Below, piece after piece: positions 13,739-23,152 of a stretch of DNA of 28,035 nt. The translations under genes were made by a program, and so were the position numbers. Source of the stretch: Oppiella nova (lineage: Eukaryota > Arthropoda > Arachnida > Sarcoptiformes > Oppiidae); assembly GCA_905397405.1 (NCBI GenBank), contig CAJPVJ010000330.1, forward strand, positions 1-28,035, in the 5' to 3' direction. Under the pieces are notes generated by a model. The model saw only the letters and a list, made by a program, of their open reading frames with translations. It did not search any database and had not been told where the DNA came from. The stretch's first letter is position 1. Every line of letters starts with the position of its first letter.

Positions 13739-14144
13739 GTAAGTGTTGTTCAGATTCTTGTTCACAAGAATTGCATTATATTTTGCATAATATTTATACA
13801 AATTTATAAACATATAATTTAAATCATGTACATATTATTTAATAAAATTAATAGAATTCAATGCAAATAATTGACAAACAAATCTCTATTATGACCGACA
13901 GTTCTCAAAAGAGGTCAAAATTAAAATAATCTTTATTTTTAAGTTAGTTTTATGCCTATTATACCATATGAAAGACCTATCATTTTCATAATCGCATTAA
14001 CGTATATTTGAATAACTTAACCATTTTTAGACAATCAATTAATATTGAATAACATTTACATCAAATAGTTATGGAAATTCTGCAATAAAATTGTATAATA
14101 AACTTAAAATATAACAAAACAGTCATCTGAAGTAGCTTTAAATC
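13739..14144. other. AT-rich spacer, intron if the candidate gene is real
   Basis: It begins with GTAAGT and is AT-rich throughout. There is no ORF of interest beyond the continuation of the preceding frame, which stops at 13,822. Confidence 0.3.
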
Positions 14145-14764
14145 AAAGCTAACTTGCAAGTTTATAGCAACCTATAATTTTAGCGTTAGTTTGTCTCAAA
14201 TAAACTACAGCTCAATAAACAATAATTTTTAGGATATATTTATAACATTTTGTGAAATTTTATATATAATATCATATCTAATGTTCTTAGTTTTGGCAGC
14301 AGATCCAATGGAAAGAAAACATTTGGATCTGATAAATAATGATATCATCCAGGTATTTCTAAATTAATGTTTATTTAGAATAAAATTTTAATATTAAATG
14401 ATTTAAACCATTTTACAAAATTTAGAAACATTTCAATAAAATCTTTGAGATAATATATTTCAAATCTGAATAAAGTAGTAATGGCCCTGTTCAAATAAAT
14501 TCTTTAGCGTAAACACAAATCTTCCTAATTTAGACATAAACATCCATTGTTTTGGATTGGTAGATAACTTTATTGTATATAAATATACAAATTATTTAAA
14601 TTATAAGTAAACAAATAAAAATTTTGTTTTGTTTTTGGATAGTATTTGGTATGATTTAAGTGATATGAATTGATATGAATCAATGTTTGTTTGAGACCCA
14701 GCCTTAACTCTCATTTCCAATAATCTAAATACAGTATTAAAATCTCATTTAAATGTATTGAAAA
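14145..14764. repeat. Tandem direct duplication, copy 1 (620 bp)
   Basis: Bases 14,145-14,764 recur immediately downstream at 14,765-15,362. By eye the copies differ by about seven substitutions, a 20-base deletion, a 3-base deletion and a 1-base insertion, so identity outside the gaps is near 99%. The unit contains a candidate exon at 14,233-14,352. It is either a recent tandem duplication or two haplotypes placed in series in the assembly. Confidence 0.95.
14233..14352 (+). CDS. Candidate internal exon, copy 1 (40 codons, membrane helix)
   Basis: The stretch is bounded by a T-rich acceptor ending TTTTTAG at 14,232 and by the donor CAG|GTATTT at 14,353. It is open in phase 0, compatible with the phase in which the candidate exon at 13,553-13,738 ends. 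Residues 2-23 are strongly hydrophobic (Ile-Phe-Ile-Thr-Phe-Cys through Leu-Val-Leu-Ala-Ala) and would form one transmembrane helix. The charged segment Asp-Pro-Met-Glu-Arg-Lys-His follows. In the second copy the only differences within these limits are an in-frame 3-base deletion and a silent CAT/CAC change, as expected for a constrained exon. No family is recognised, and no downstream exon in phase was found within the window. Confidence 0.35.
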
Positions 14765-15362
14765 AAAGCTAACTTGCAAGTTTATAGCAACCTATAATTT
14801 TAGCGTTAGTTTGTCTCAAATAAACTACAGCTCAATAAACAATAATTTTTAGGATATATTTATAACATTTTGTGAAATTTTATATATAATATATCTAATG
14901 TTCTTAGTTTTGGCAGCAGATCCAATGGAAAGAAAACACTTGGATCTGATAAATAATGATATCATCCAGGTATTTCTAAATTAATGTTCATTTAGAATAA
15001 AATTTTAATATTAAATGATTTAAAACATTTTAATAAAATCTTTGAGATAATATATTTCAAATCTGAATAAAGTTAGTAATGGCCCTGTTCAAATAAATTC
15101 TTTTGCGTAAACACAAGTCTTCCTAATTTAGACATAAACATCCATTGTTTTGGATTGGTAGATAACTTTATTGTATATTAATATACAAATTATTTAAATT
15201 ATAAGTAAACAAATAAAAATTTTGTTTTGTTTTTAGATAGTATTTGGTATGATTTAAGTGATATGAATTGATATGAATCAATGTTTGTTTGAGACCCAGC
15301 CTTAACTCTCATTTCCAATAATCTAAATACAGTATTAAAATCTCATTTAAATGTATTGAAAA
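14765..15362. repeat. Tandem direct duplication, copy 2 (598 bp)
   Basis: The second copy of the 0.6-kb block directly abuts the first. The length difference is accounted for by deletions of 20 and 3 bases and a single inserted base. It carries the second candidate exon at 14,853-14,969. Similarity stops at TTGAAAA, after which the sequence is unrelated. Confidence 0.95.
14853..14969 (+). CDS. Candidate internal exon, copy 2 (39 codons, membrane helix)
   Basis: The same exon-like unit as at 14,233, with the same TTTTTAG acceptor and CAG|GT donor. It is one codon shorter because of a 3-base deletion in the hydrophobic stretch, where Ile-Ile-Ser-Tyr becomes Ile-Ile-Tyr, and it keeps phase 0. 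If both copies are real exons of one gene they could be mutually exclusive or both included, since each length is a multiple of three. It could instead be an allelic copy from haplotype stacking. The function is unknown. Confidence 0.33.
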
Positions 15363-17460
15363 TGAAAATTATATTTAATAATCATTTATTTATGCAAATA
15401 TTCACTCAAAGATACGGATTCTTAGCGGAGGGTCTGACCAACACTTTTTGGCATTTCAGCGAAAAATGTTTAAACGTTTCGATAGTTTAGCAAAAATAAC
15501 ATAAAATTATATCATCAGAAAAGTTGAAAACATAATTTTCACTTAAAATACATTAATTTGATGTTTAAAAAGAGATATTCTATAGATTATGTAGAATATA
15601 ATTGACTCAAAAAACTTAATAATGTATTTGAAATGCAATTATAATATATCGACGATTTTGGTCATCAAATCATGGGCTCTAAAACTGAATGCCGTGTCTG
15701 GACCTCAAGTGAGTCCTCTAATGATAGTTTAATGAATTATTACATGAGTTAAACAATTTATGATAACTTCCAGTCCCATAAACAAAGCCAAAACTATCAT
15801 AAAATATGAGACTTAATCAAAAATTGGGTTCAAATCAACTTTGTAGATGTCTTCGTAGGCCTTACCTAAGGCTCACTTGAATGCAAAGATTGAATATAAT
15901 TGCATATCTGGTAACAAACCTCAAGGCATAAGCGCTTTGTTGTGATACAAATTCACAAATATATCTTCAAATATAATTATCGGTCAAAACAACTCATAAT
16001 TATGTTTTGCAAAGAAATATCAAATAAATTAGTGAATGAGTCGCGTGTGAGAGACACAGCGTTTCATTTAACACGCGTTGCAAACATCAAGCAATTAATT
16101 GTAGACAACATTATAGTGTACTCTAACTTATTACCAATTCAATGCATTCACATAAAACTCTTTGATTTATAATGTCTTAAACATAAAGTTTCATTAATTG
16201 CGTAAAGAATTTATTTGTTTTGTAAGACAACCCTTTTGTTGAAAATCTGCACTAAAACACACCTCAAAGTTGTCTATTCAATGAAAACACTTAAATACAA
16301 TCCTTATTATACATCCTTTGTATCGCAAATAAAACTTTGCTTAATAAACGCCATAATTTGTTCACGGTATGGTCACTTAACATGACTGAAACTAAAAGTA
16401 ATGACATTCAACACATACTTGCAATCACTGTATTCATTTAATTTAATTGTCATAAAATTAATTCAAATATTTGTATATGGTCATTTTAAATTGCTTACAA
16501 GTACAGTATTGTACAGTAATTACAGTATAATACTGGTAAATAGTATCTGTTCGGTACAGTATCTATTCGGAGTTAGAATTTAAGACCACGTTGCATTTAC
16601 ATTTTGAGATTACCGGAAACACTTAAAATACGTGACACCAAGTTGACATTTAATATTTCCTAGGACCATACTTGCCGGTAATAATGATAGTTAATTGGTG
16701 GCAACAAATAAGATTGTAAGCAATTGAAAGTCAATCAAATCATTAGTTTATTAAATTCACTCGAGAATCATGACAAATATACAGACAAAGTAAGACTCAA
16801 TTCATACGATCACAGGTATGCCATACAACGTGTGGTGAATGCCGTTTGGGACCAATAGCTCGTCATTCATCTGTAATAAAGACAAACATGTCAGAAATGT
16901 CTTGTACTGACTCTCGAGGATGGCATTCAATAATCATTAATTATATTGACACCGAAGGCATGAATCAAATTTAATTCATTTTCCTCTGAAAGCATTCACT
17001 CATTACTACTATAATCGTAAACAAGTGTCAAGAATAAGAGGGTTTCATGTCTTCACACCAATTGAGCCAATCATTTGACCACTCATTCAATACCTCATCC
17101 ATCCATCGGATCCAATGACTGTCCGCTCATCGCAGCCACCATTAAATGGCCATCACATCCGAGTCCTAATGCACTGCAAATAACATATCTATTATACAAA
17201 CCATTGGTTGCGATCACAACTCAAGTCATGTATCGCATGATTAGGCGTTCATTGCATACAAAGCATACAAATTGAGTGCAAAATCAAATACAATTAAAAA
17301 CAATTCAATTGAAGTGTGCGTTGAATGGCTCATACAGTGAAAGCATTGACCGCATTGTCTCACAACGTGTTCACTAATGAATGAGACTGTGAACTGGCAG
17401 TCAGTATGTGGTGTACAGACAGTGAGTGCCATCTATTGGCCATATAATGAACAGAAACTT
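15363..17460. other. Intergenic DNA with balanced islands, no gene recognised
   Basis: Bases 15,650-16,170 and 16,600-17,460 are less AT-rich. A string with a consensus-like donor (GTGAGT at about 15,711) ends a 20-codon open stretch at about 15,652, but there is no acceptor and no recognisable content. Four TACAGTA copies cluster at 16,500-16,565. No RNA gene or mobile element was recognised. Confidence 0.4.
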
Positions 17461-17503
17461 CAATAAGTTTGCACCAAATGTGTCATCATTTGTGTGTTGA
17501 GTG

Positions 17504-17511
17504 TGACGTCA
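17504..17511. promoter_or_regulatory. Perfect CRE-like palindrome TGACGTCA
   Basis: The eight-base consensus for CREB/ATF dimers lies about 250 bases upstream of the CAF-1 start codon. CpG-containing words are uncommon in this AT-rich window, which makes it stand out. Regulation of the gene by it is inferred only from position. Confidence 0.4.
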
Positions 17512-17528
17512 ATACGAAATACAATTAA

Positions 17529-17540
17529 TTTGCCGCCAAT
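17529..17540. promoter_or_regulatory. E2F-like TTTGCCGC overlapping a CCAAT box
   Basis: TTTGCCGC at 17,529-17,536 fits the E2F consensus TTTSSCGC, and CCAAT follows at 17,536-17,540. This pair lies about 225 bases before the CAF-1 large subunit start. E2F control would suit a replication-coupled S-phase gene, but the site is predicted from the pattern alone. Confidence 0.4.
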
Positions 17541-17760
17541 TCGTGCAACCATTTGATGACCACATCTATTGTGTGACTGTATGTGTGAATCGCTTTGAAC
17601 ACTGTTTTCATACAATTATTCACGTATTCATTGCTATCGGGGTTTGTGTTGACACTAATTGTGGGCTCATTTGACGCATAGGTGTGAGAGACGACTGATT
17701 GCGACAATAATTGGCGTTTAAATTGATTATGAAATTGAGTGTCGATTGAAATCAAGCGAA

Positions 17761-19556
17761 ATGTCAGACAATACAGAGTCAGAGCCGACGCCAACACAAC
17801 CAGACGTGACATCCTCTCAACAAATGGTTCATTTGCTTCCCATTCAGAGCCAAGACATGACATCCAGTGAACTCAATGACAGCCAAAGTCAAGACAATAA
17901 GTCTTTGGCGTCGAGTGAAGACAAGACATCGAGTGATCCGATCCCTAGCGAAGACATTATGAATAGGTCGTTGACATCGAGTGAACCCAATCTGAGTCAC
18001 AGCGAAGACAACAACAAGTCTTTGACAAAAAGTGCCGAAAAGAGCGCCAAAAAGAAGCGAGTGATCCGATCCCTAGCGAAGACATTATGAATAGGTCGTT
18101 GACATCGAGTGAACCCAATCTGAGTCACAGCGAAGACAACAACAAGTCTTTGACAAAAAGTGCCGAAAAGAGCGCCAAAAAGAAGCGAAAACTGACGCCA
18201 CAGGAGAAGAAGAGGGCTCTCGAGGAGAGGAATCGTGTGATCGCTGAGAGAGAGGCCGAGAAGGAGAGGAAGACGAGGGAAATACAGGAGAAGAAGGATT
18301 TGTTGGAAAGACAACGACTCGAGAGACAGAAACTGAAAGACGCGGAGAAAGAGAAGAGAGAGAAAGAGAGGGTCGAGAAGGAGATGGAGAGGCAGCGTAT
18401 GAAAGATGAGAAGCAGAAGGAAAAGGAGGACAGACTTCGCGAGAGGGAAGAGAAGCAAAAGGAGAAGGATTTGGAGAAACAGAAGAAACTGGAGTATGGA
18501 TTCGGACGACACTTACCTCTCATCGCATGTTATCTTTGCATTCAAATTGAATTAACTTTTGGTTTTATTTATAGAGAAATATCGGAAAAGAAGCGCAAAT
18601 TAGAAGAGGAGAAGAGCCGAAGACTGTCTGAGAAACAAAAGGCTTCTGAGGAACAGTTGAAGAAAGAGGAGCGACAAAGACAACTGTTGTCCAACTTCTT
18701 CAAGAACTCAGCGAATCAGTCGTCGAATCGCAAGAGTGTATTGACGAGCGATGAGACGATTACCAACTCTTTGTTTCTTCCCTTCCAATTGGGTGCCAAT
18801 CAAACCATAGCGCCGGCGGTTCCAGAGTTTGCCAAAAACCGATTTAATAGAGAAGTGTTGGACACTCTGTCTCAGACCCAAGACTCGGATCAGTTATATT
18901 TGGATTCAATCAAAAGCATTGATTACCATATATTTCGATGCAATGGCCGCCAAAAGAGTGAGCCGGAGATCATCATTGAGAGCACACCTGAAGGCGATGA
19001 CAACGAGAATCAACCGAAGAGGTACCGCATAAAGCACCTCCAGTTCCACACCAATGTTCGGCCGCCCTATAGGGGAACGTTCCGCAAACGGAGCCATACT
19101 ATCAAAGCCACCCAACCCTTCAATAGAGACACCGATGTGTTTGACTACGAAGTGGACAGCGATGAGGAGTGGGAAGAGGGCGGACCCGGAGAGTCACTCG
19201 ACGGCTCCGACTCTGACGGCTCTGTTAAGGATGACTATGAGATCGACAATGAGATCTTCGTTCCGCACGGATATCTGTCCGAAGACGAGAACGAGCAGAA
19301 CGAGGATCAACTGAACTCATCGCTCAATCAAGACGTCGACATGACTGACATGAGTGATGATAAAATAGATCCAAAGGATACCAAATGTCTGCCACTTCTC
19401 AAAGAACAAGTATTAATGGCTGAACGCAACCGATGCTTCTCAAGAACTATGAATCCAGTGATCATCGGATGTGTTTGGGAATCAAATGCTAACAACAATC
19501 AGAAGTCCGTCGATTTCCTCCAATCGTTTAGACGGATATCTATTCAAATCAAATAA
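17761..19556 (+). CDS. CHAF1A: Chromatin assembly factor 1 large subunit (CAF-1 p150)
   Basis: CAF-1 deposits newly made H3-H4 onto DNA behind the replication fork in the nucleus, and this is its large subunit. The ATG at 17,761 opens a Ser/Thr/Asp-rich N-terminus. After it come a Lys/Glu/Arg-rich coiled coil (the KER region, about 18,189-18,690), a PIP-like PCNA-binding motif (Arg-Gln-Leu-Leu-Ser-Asn-Phe-Phe, 18,678-18,701), and the family-specific acidic ED region at about 19,140-19,292. The ED region contains DYEVDSDEEWEE and FVPHGYLSEDE, which are diagnostic of the family. Near the end, NPVIIGCVW matches the conserved segment after the ED region. Two things interrupt the frame: a 128-bp exact tandem duplication (17,930-18,185) and an 81-bp GT-AG intron (18,494-18,574). 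Without one duplicate and the intron the product is 528 residues. The protein stops where relatives continue into a C-terminal winged-helix domain. The family call is firm; the exact gene model is not. Confidence 0.9.
17930..18185 (+). repeat. Exact 128-bp tandem duplication inside the CAF-1 coding region
   Basis: Copy 1 (17,930-18,057) and copy 2 (18,058-18,185) are identical by eye, and CGA at the right end extends the match by 3 bases. Because 128 is not a multiple of three, the frame from the ATG at 17,761 ends at a TGA at 18,088-18,090 after 109 residues. The frame leading into the KER region has an ATG at 18,087 that overlaps that stop as ATGA. Removing 128 bases rejoins the frames perfectly. 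The unit contains AG|GT at 17,965-17,968 and again at 18,093-18,096, so a 128-base segment with GT and AG ends (17,967-18,094) exists. An assembly artefact is the main alternative. Confidence 0.95.
18494..18574 (+). other. CHAF1A: 81-bp GT-AG intron in CHAF1A
   Basis: It runs from GTATGG at 18,494 to TTTATTTATAG at 18,574. Splicing joins the Lys/Glu-rich frame cleanly within a split Glu codon, giving Lys-Leu-Glu-Glu-Ile-Ser-Glu-Lys-Lys. If unspliced, the frame stays open, because the intron is 27 codons with no stop, and it would insert a hydrophobic, Cys-containing segment unlike the surrounding coiled coil. The AT-rich composition and the T-rich end support an intron rather than coding sequence. 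Confidence 0.88.
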
Positions 19557-19561
19557 ATAAA
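19552..19561 (+). terminator. Overlapping AATAAA polyadenylation signals at the CHAF1A stop
   Basis: Two overlapping AATAAA hexamers (19,552-19,557 and 19,556-19,561) span and follow the TAA stop. This is close for a 3' end signal, and AATAAA is common in AT-rich DNA, so it is only suggestive. A T-rich tract ending TTTTTAG at 19,583 follows and could instead be a splice acceptor. Confidence 0.3.
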
Positions 19562-21454
19562 TCTTTTTTTTGTGCATTTTTAGCTGTTTTGACACTTAGG
19601 GCTAAATGTTTAAAAGTCTTATTTAGATCACTATATATTAAATCATAATTAATAAATATTCCAATATTTTCAAATATATCTGATATGTATTTACCGTAAT
19701 CACACACCAGTTTTTAGGCCTCCAACCTATTGTGTATTCAATGATTTGTTACAATTCTTATTATACCAATTACTTTCAAATAATATCCCACAAACAGAAA
19801 TACAATTTGTAGAATTACATGTTAACACATTTTCTACCCTTTTATATTAATAAGATTATTTTGTATAAACTCAATTTAAGTTACTAATAATAATGAACTA
19901 TTGACATAATGAATCATATTTGCTGATTACAAACTACCAATAATGACAATTTAATTGGAAAATAATTAGCCTTGTTTCAACAATTACAATTAGATTGGTT
20001 TGTATGTAACCGTAAATGTACAGTAAATTGTCCAGTTAAAATTCCAAATAAGAAATAATGTATTGATGATAGAATCATATTTAAAATACACAGTAATGTT
20101 ATCCAATATTAACAGTGATTGAACTAGATACACCAGAGAGTACAGTAGATGATCATTAACCACAAAATAATAATTTTTTAACAATCTGTATATTTATTTT
20201 CGGAAAACATAAATTATATGATTACTAACAAATAAGAATTTTATTATTACTAAGTTTATATAATATATTATTTAATATTAATAATCTTGCAACATTTAGA
20301 ATGAACTAATGGAGATCTTGAAAGTTATGATCAATGAATTTTTATACCGCTAGTACAGTTTTCTGAGCTTTAGACCCTGAAATAATGTTTACAAATGAAC
20401 TGTATAGTTTTCGTTGATTTCCCTTTCTACCCTAAATAGTCAATTATATCACAATTATACGAATAACATCAATGTGAAAATAAAAGTTAAATATAATATT
20501 TAATCGTGATAAAATATGAACATAGTATTATTTTAAACATACCGTACTTTACAATTTATTCTATTTTTGTAACTAATAAATAAATGAATATTTTTCAATT
20601 ATGTCATTTTAAAATATGGTTATGTGATATGCATATACAGTATTTAATTTCTCACTTTCTAAATTCATCCACAATATTTTTCAACACCAAAACCTATTTT
20701 AATTCAATTGTCAGTCCCGTGTAATCTTGAAAATTAATAAAATATTCAAAATATTGTAAGTGATCATCTAAATATTTCTTATTGTTAATTTATTGCCACT
20801 TTAGTTAAATTATTACCACACAAAGTGATAATAATTAATTTTAGTAAAATATAAACAAAATTAATTTTTTAATATTATATTTTTAAATAACCTTGCTTAA
20901 AATTAATTTTAAATTGTCTATTTTTAAATTAATTTGTAATTATAAAGCACTTTAGATGTTATAATTACTTCTAATAATCTCATTTATAAATTATAAATTA
21001 TAAATATCACTTAATAAATAATTATAAAATAAATTATCTTATAAAGTTATCGGTACTTCAATAATCACAGATTTTACATCACTATAAATACTCATTAAAT
21101 ATTCATTTATATAGAGTACACTATAAAAATAGTATAAATTATAGTCTATATTATAGACTCTATAATCATATACTGTATTGATATATTTTTGATATTTAGC
21201 TAAATTAATATATTCTATGATAATTGAGTTGAAATAGAGCAAAAGTTTGCATAATAACAAGTCCATTGTATTGAATATAATAATATTATAATTCCATAAT
21301 ATCACTGAATATTAGACACTAATCCGAGAGACTTGAAAGAATAGATTATTAAATATTGAGTATTTATATAAAAAGAGCTCATTATATGAAATAGTGAATG
21401 GAGTTAACGGTGTGTTCCGTAAGAATGAATAAAGAGAAGCAAAGCATATATTGA
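19557..21454. other. AT-rich intergenic DNA
   Basis: I looked here for the missing C-terminal winged-helix domain of CAF-1 and found no matching open frame. The sequence is strongly AT-rich with stops in all frames. The minus-strand ORFs at 19,990-20,184 and 21,039-21,305 have AT-driven Ile/Tyr/Leu/Asn content and are not credible genes. Confidence 0.5.
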
Positions 21455-21580
21455 ATGATAAGTTCCGGAGTTGTGCCGTATTTTATGAGATCAACTCATA
21501 GACCAAATGAGACCATGAGATGCCTCACATTTATTGTAATACTCGACAAAATAGTCAAATCTGGTTCAGGTCTATCATCG
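21455..21580 (+). CDS. Weak candidate first exon, 42 codons, unrecognised
   Basis: An ATG-initiated open stretch of 42 codons ends in phase 0 immediately before GTGAGT at 21,581. It is less AT-rich than its neighbours. The peptide has no recognised motif and no partner exon was found. This may well be chance; it is listed because the start, the open frame and the donor coincide. Confidence 0.12.
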
Positions 21581-22579
21581 GTGAGTGCTATGTATATATG
21601 TTGTGCTTTTGTCGATAATTTCCGTTTTGTTTCGAAATACATTTCCTCTCTTTAATGAGAGAAACTTTTCTCCGCTCAACAATCACTACATTGTATTTGT
21701 ATTGCATTTGTATTATATTGAGTCAGTCTATACACTAAACTGCTCTCTACTTGCTACACCGCTATTCAACACAATGTGAATCTCTATCATCTCTTTCATT
21801 CATTCACTATACAGTACAACTCATACCAGATCTCAAAATTCAATTCTTCACTAAATATATCACTTCAATGAACATTAAAATCATTTCATCAGAGTAATAG
21901 TCAAATCATTTTAATTGCTTTAAAATAAAATCATCTACTAAATACAGTATATCATCATTTATAGCATTTATTCAATAGTTATTCAGTTGTCATGGTTCAC
22001 TAATTGTAGGAACTAATATTAACATTTTCAATAAATAATTAAAATAAATAATAATACTATGATATAACTAAAAATCACAATATCTATGATATCACTATTT
22101 GTAAGTTATAAATTGTAGTTTTTAATATTAATAATATTACAATACTGGATTATTTATATTTTTACAGTATATTACTTATTAATTTACAGAATTTCTATTC
22201 AATAATAATTTGCTTTTACCGGTAATAATTTTATTAAGATTTGTTTATTAAGATTAATGAATAATGATTATTTTAATGAAATTTCTCATTTTGATTACAA
22301 TATAAACATTGTGACATTAATAAATTAGTCTTGCTCAAGGATTTGTTTAATTCCAAACTATAATTATTAATATAAATGTAAACAGTTTTGTGATTGAATT
22401 GGTAAATATTGTTTTAGGAAATCTGGTATTTGATGGCAATATTGCGTGAAATGATCATATTTTGTTATGACCATTATTTTAATGTATTGTCTTTATCTAA
22501 TCATTAAAAGATATATTGACTCATATTCTGTTGACATCTCTGTTATAGTTTTGCTTTAATTTTGTTTTTCCATTTCTAT
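21581..22579. other. AT-rich intergenic DNA
   Basis: No gene recognised. The open frames over 21,585-21,779 are short and without domain content. Several TACAGTA motifs occur at 21,811, 21,944 and 22,165. Confidence 0.5.
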
Positions 22580-22954
22580 GATTCAAAAGCAGTAAATAAA
22601 AGTTGTCTCAAATGATGGCTTATCGGCAAAGTTAGTAATAGTGCACAGAAAACTAGATTCCGGGGCTAAACATAGCATAGAGTGGGAGAGTGTGTGAGTG
22701 AGAGAGACTGGTTGTGGACTAATTGGAGTAATGGTTTGAGGCATTACATGCTTCTCAACACAAACACTACAATAACTACAGTAGGCTTTAGTGAAACGTT
22801 GTGAACATACAACTATTCTGTATATAGTGTATACACGTATATAGAGAAAAATATACTCTTATATACTTTGCCAATCTTTTGCACAACACTGAACGCCATA
22901 CTGTATCAGAGATCACCTATAGTTTACTTCTCGTATGAATCCATGTCTGCAAAG
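22580..22954. repeat. Long direct repeat, copy A (at least 375 bp)
   Basis: Bases 22,580-22,954 match 27,625-28,035 in the same orientation with two substitutions and one 36-bp gap by eye. The left edge is sharp: TATGATTC here against GAGATTC in the other copy. The right edge is unknown because the second copy reaches the window end while still matching. There is no coding content, no terminal inverted repeat and no target-site duplication that I can see. Candidate sources are a tandem duplication that includes FoxQ2, a dispersed repeat, or haplotype stacking. Confidence 0.95.
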
Positions 22955-23112
22955 CTTTTTATTGAAGCAATAATTGAATTGTGAGATAAGTGAACATTCA
23001 TTCCCATCATTCGCTTTGAAACACCAAAAGTGAGATTTGCCGACAACTCTGCACTAACTTCACAAAAAACATTGCTTTGAATTTCAATATAGCAATCAAA
23101 AGAATGAACGCG

Positions 23113-23115
<3 letters not shown>

Positions 23116-23149
<34 letters not shown>
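23116..23149. repeat. (GA)n microsatellite, 17 units
   Basis: A pure GA tract. No coding context. Confidence 0.97.

Positions 23150-23152
<3 letters not shown>

Noticed and set aside
15430-15505. A possible last exon with an acceptor TTCTTAG and a short open frame
   Set aside because: Its phase does not match the phase 0 end of the candidate exons at 14,352 and 14,969, and the in-phase reading hits a stop after three codons.
15826-15845. tRNA T-arm-like string GGGTTCAAATC
   Set aside because: No matching A box, anticodon stem or acceptor stem could be found around it.
17525-17863. Minus-strand open frame of 112 codons across the CAF-1 promoter and first coding bases
   Set aside because: Its first third is antisense to the CAF-1 N-terminus. 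It has no recognised domain and its start depends on the antisense part. It is probably a shadow plus promoter sequence.
17997-18523. Long Ser/Leu/Phe-rich minus-strand frames opposite the CAF-1 coiled coil
   Set aside because: They are the mirror of the Lys/Glu/Arg-rich KER repeats on the + strand and have no independent coding evidence.
18829-19314. Alternative-frame ORFs within the CAF-1 ED region
   Set aside because: The in-frame CAF-1 product carries family-diagnostic motifs across the same bases, so the others are shadows.
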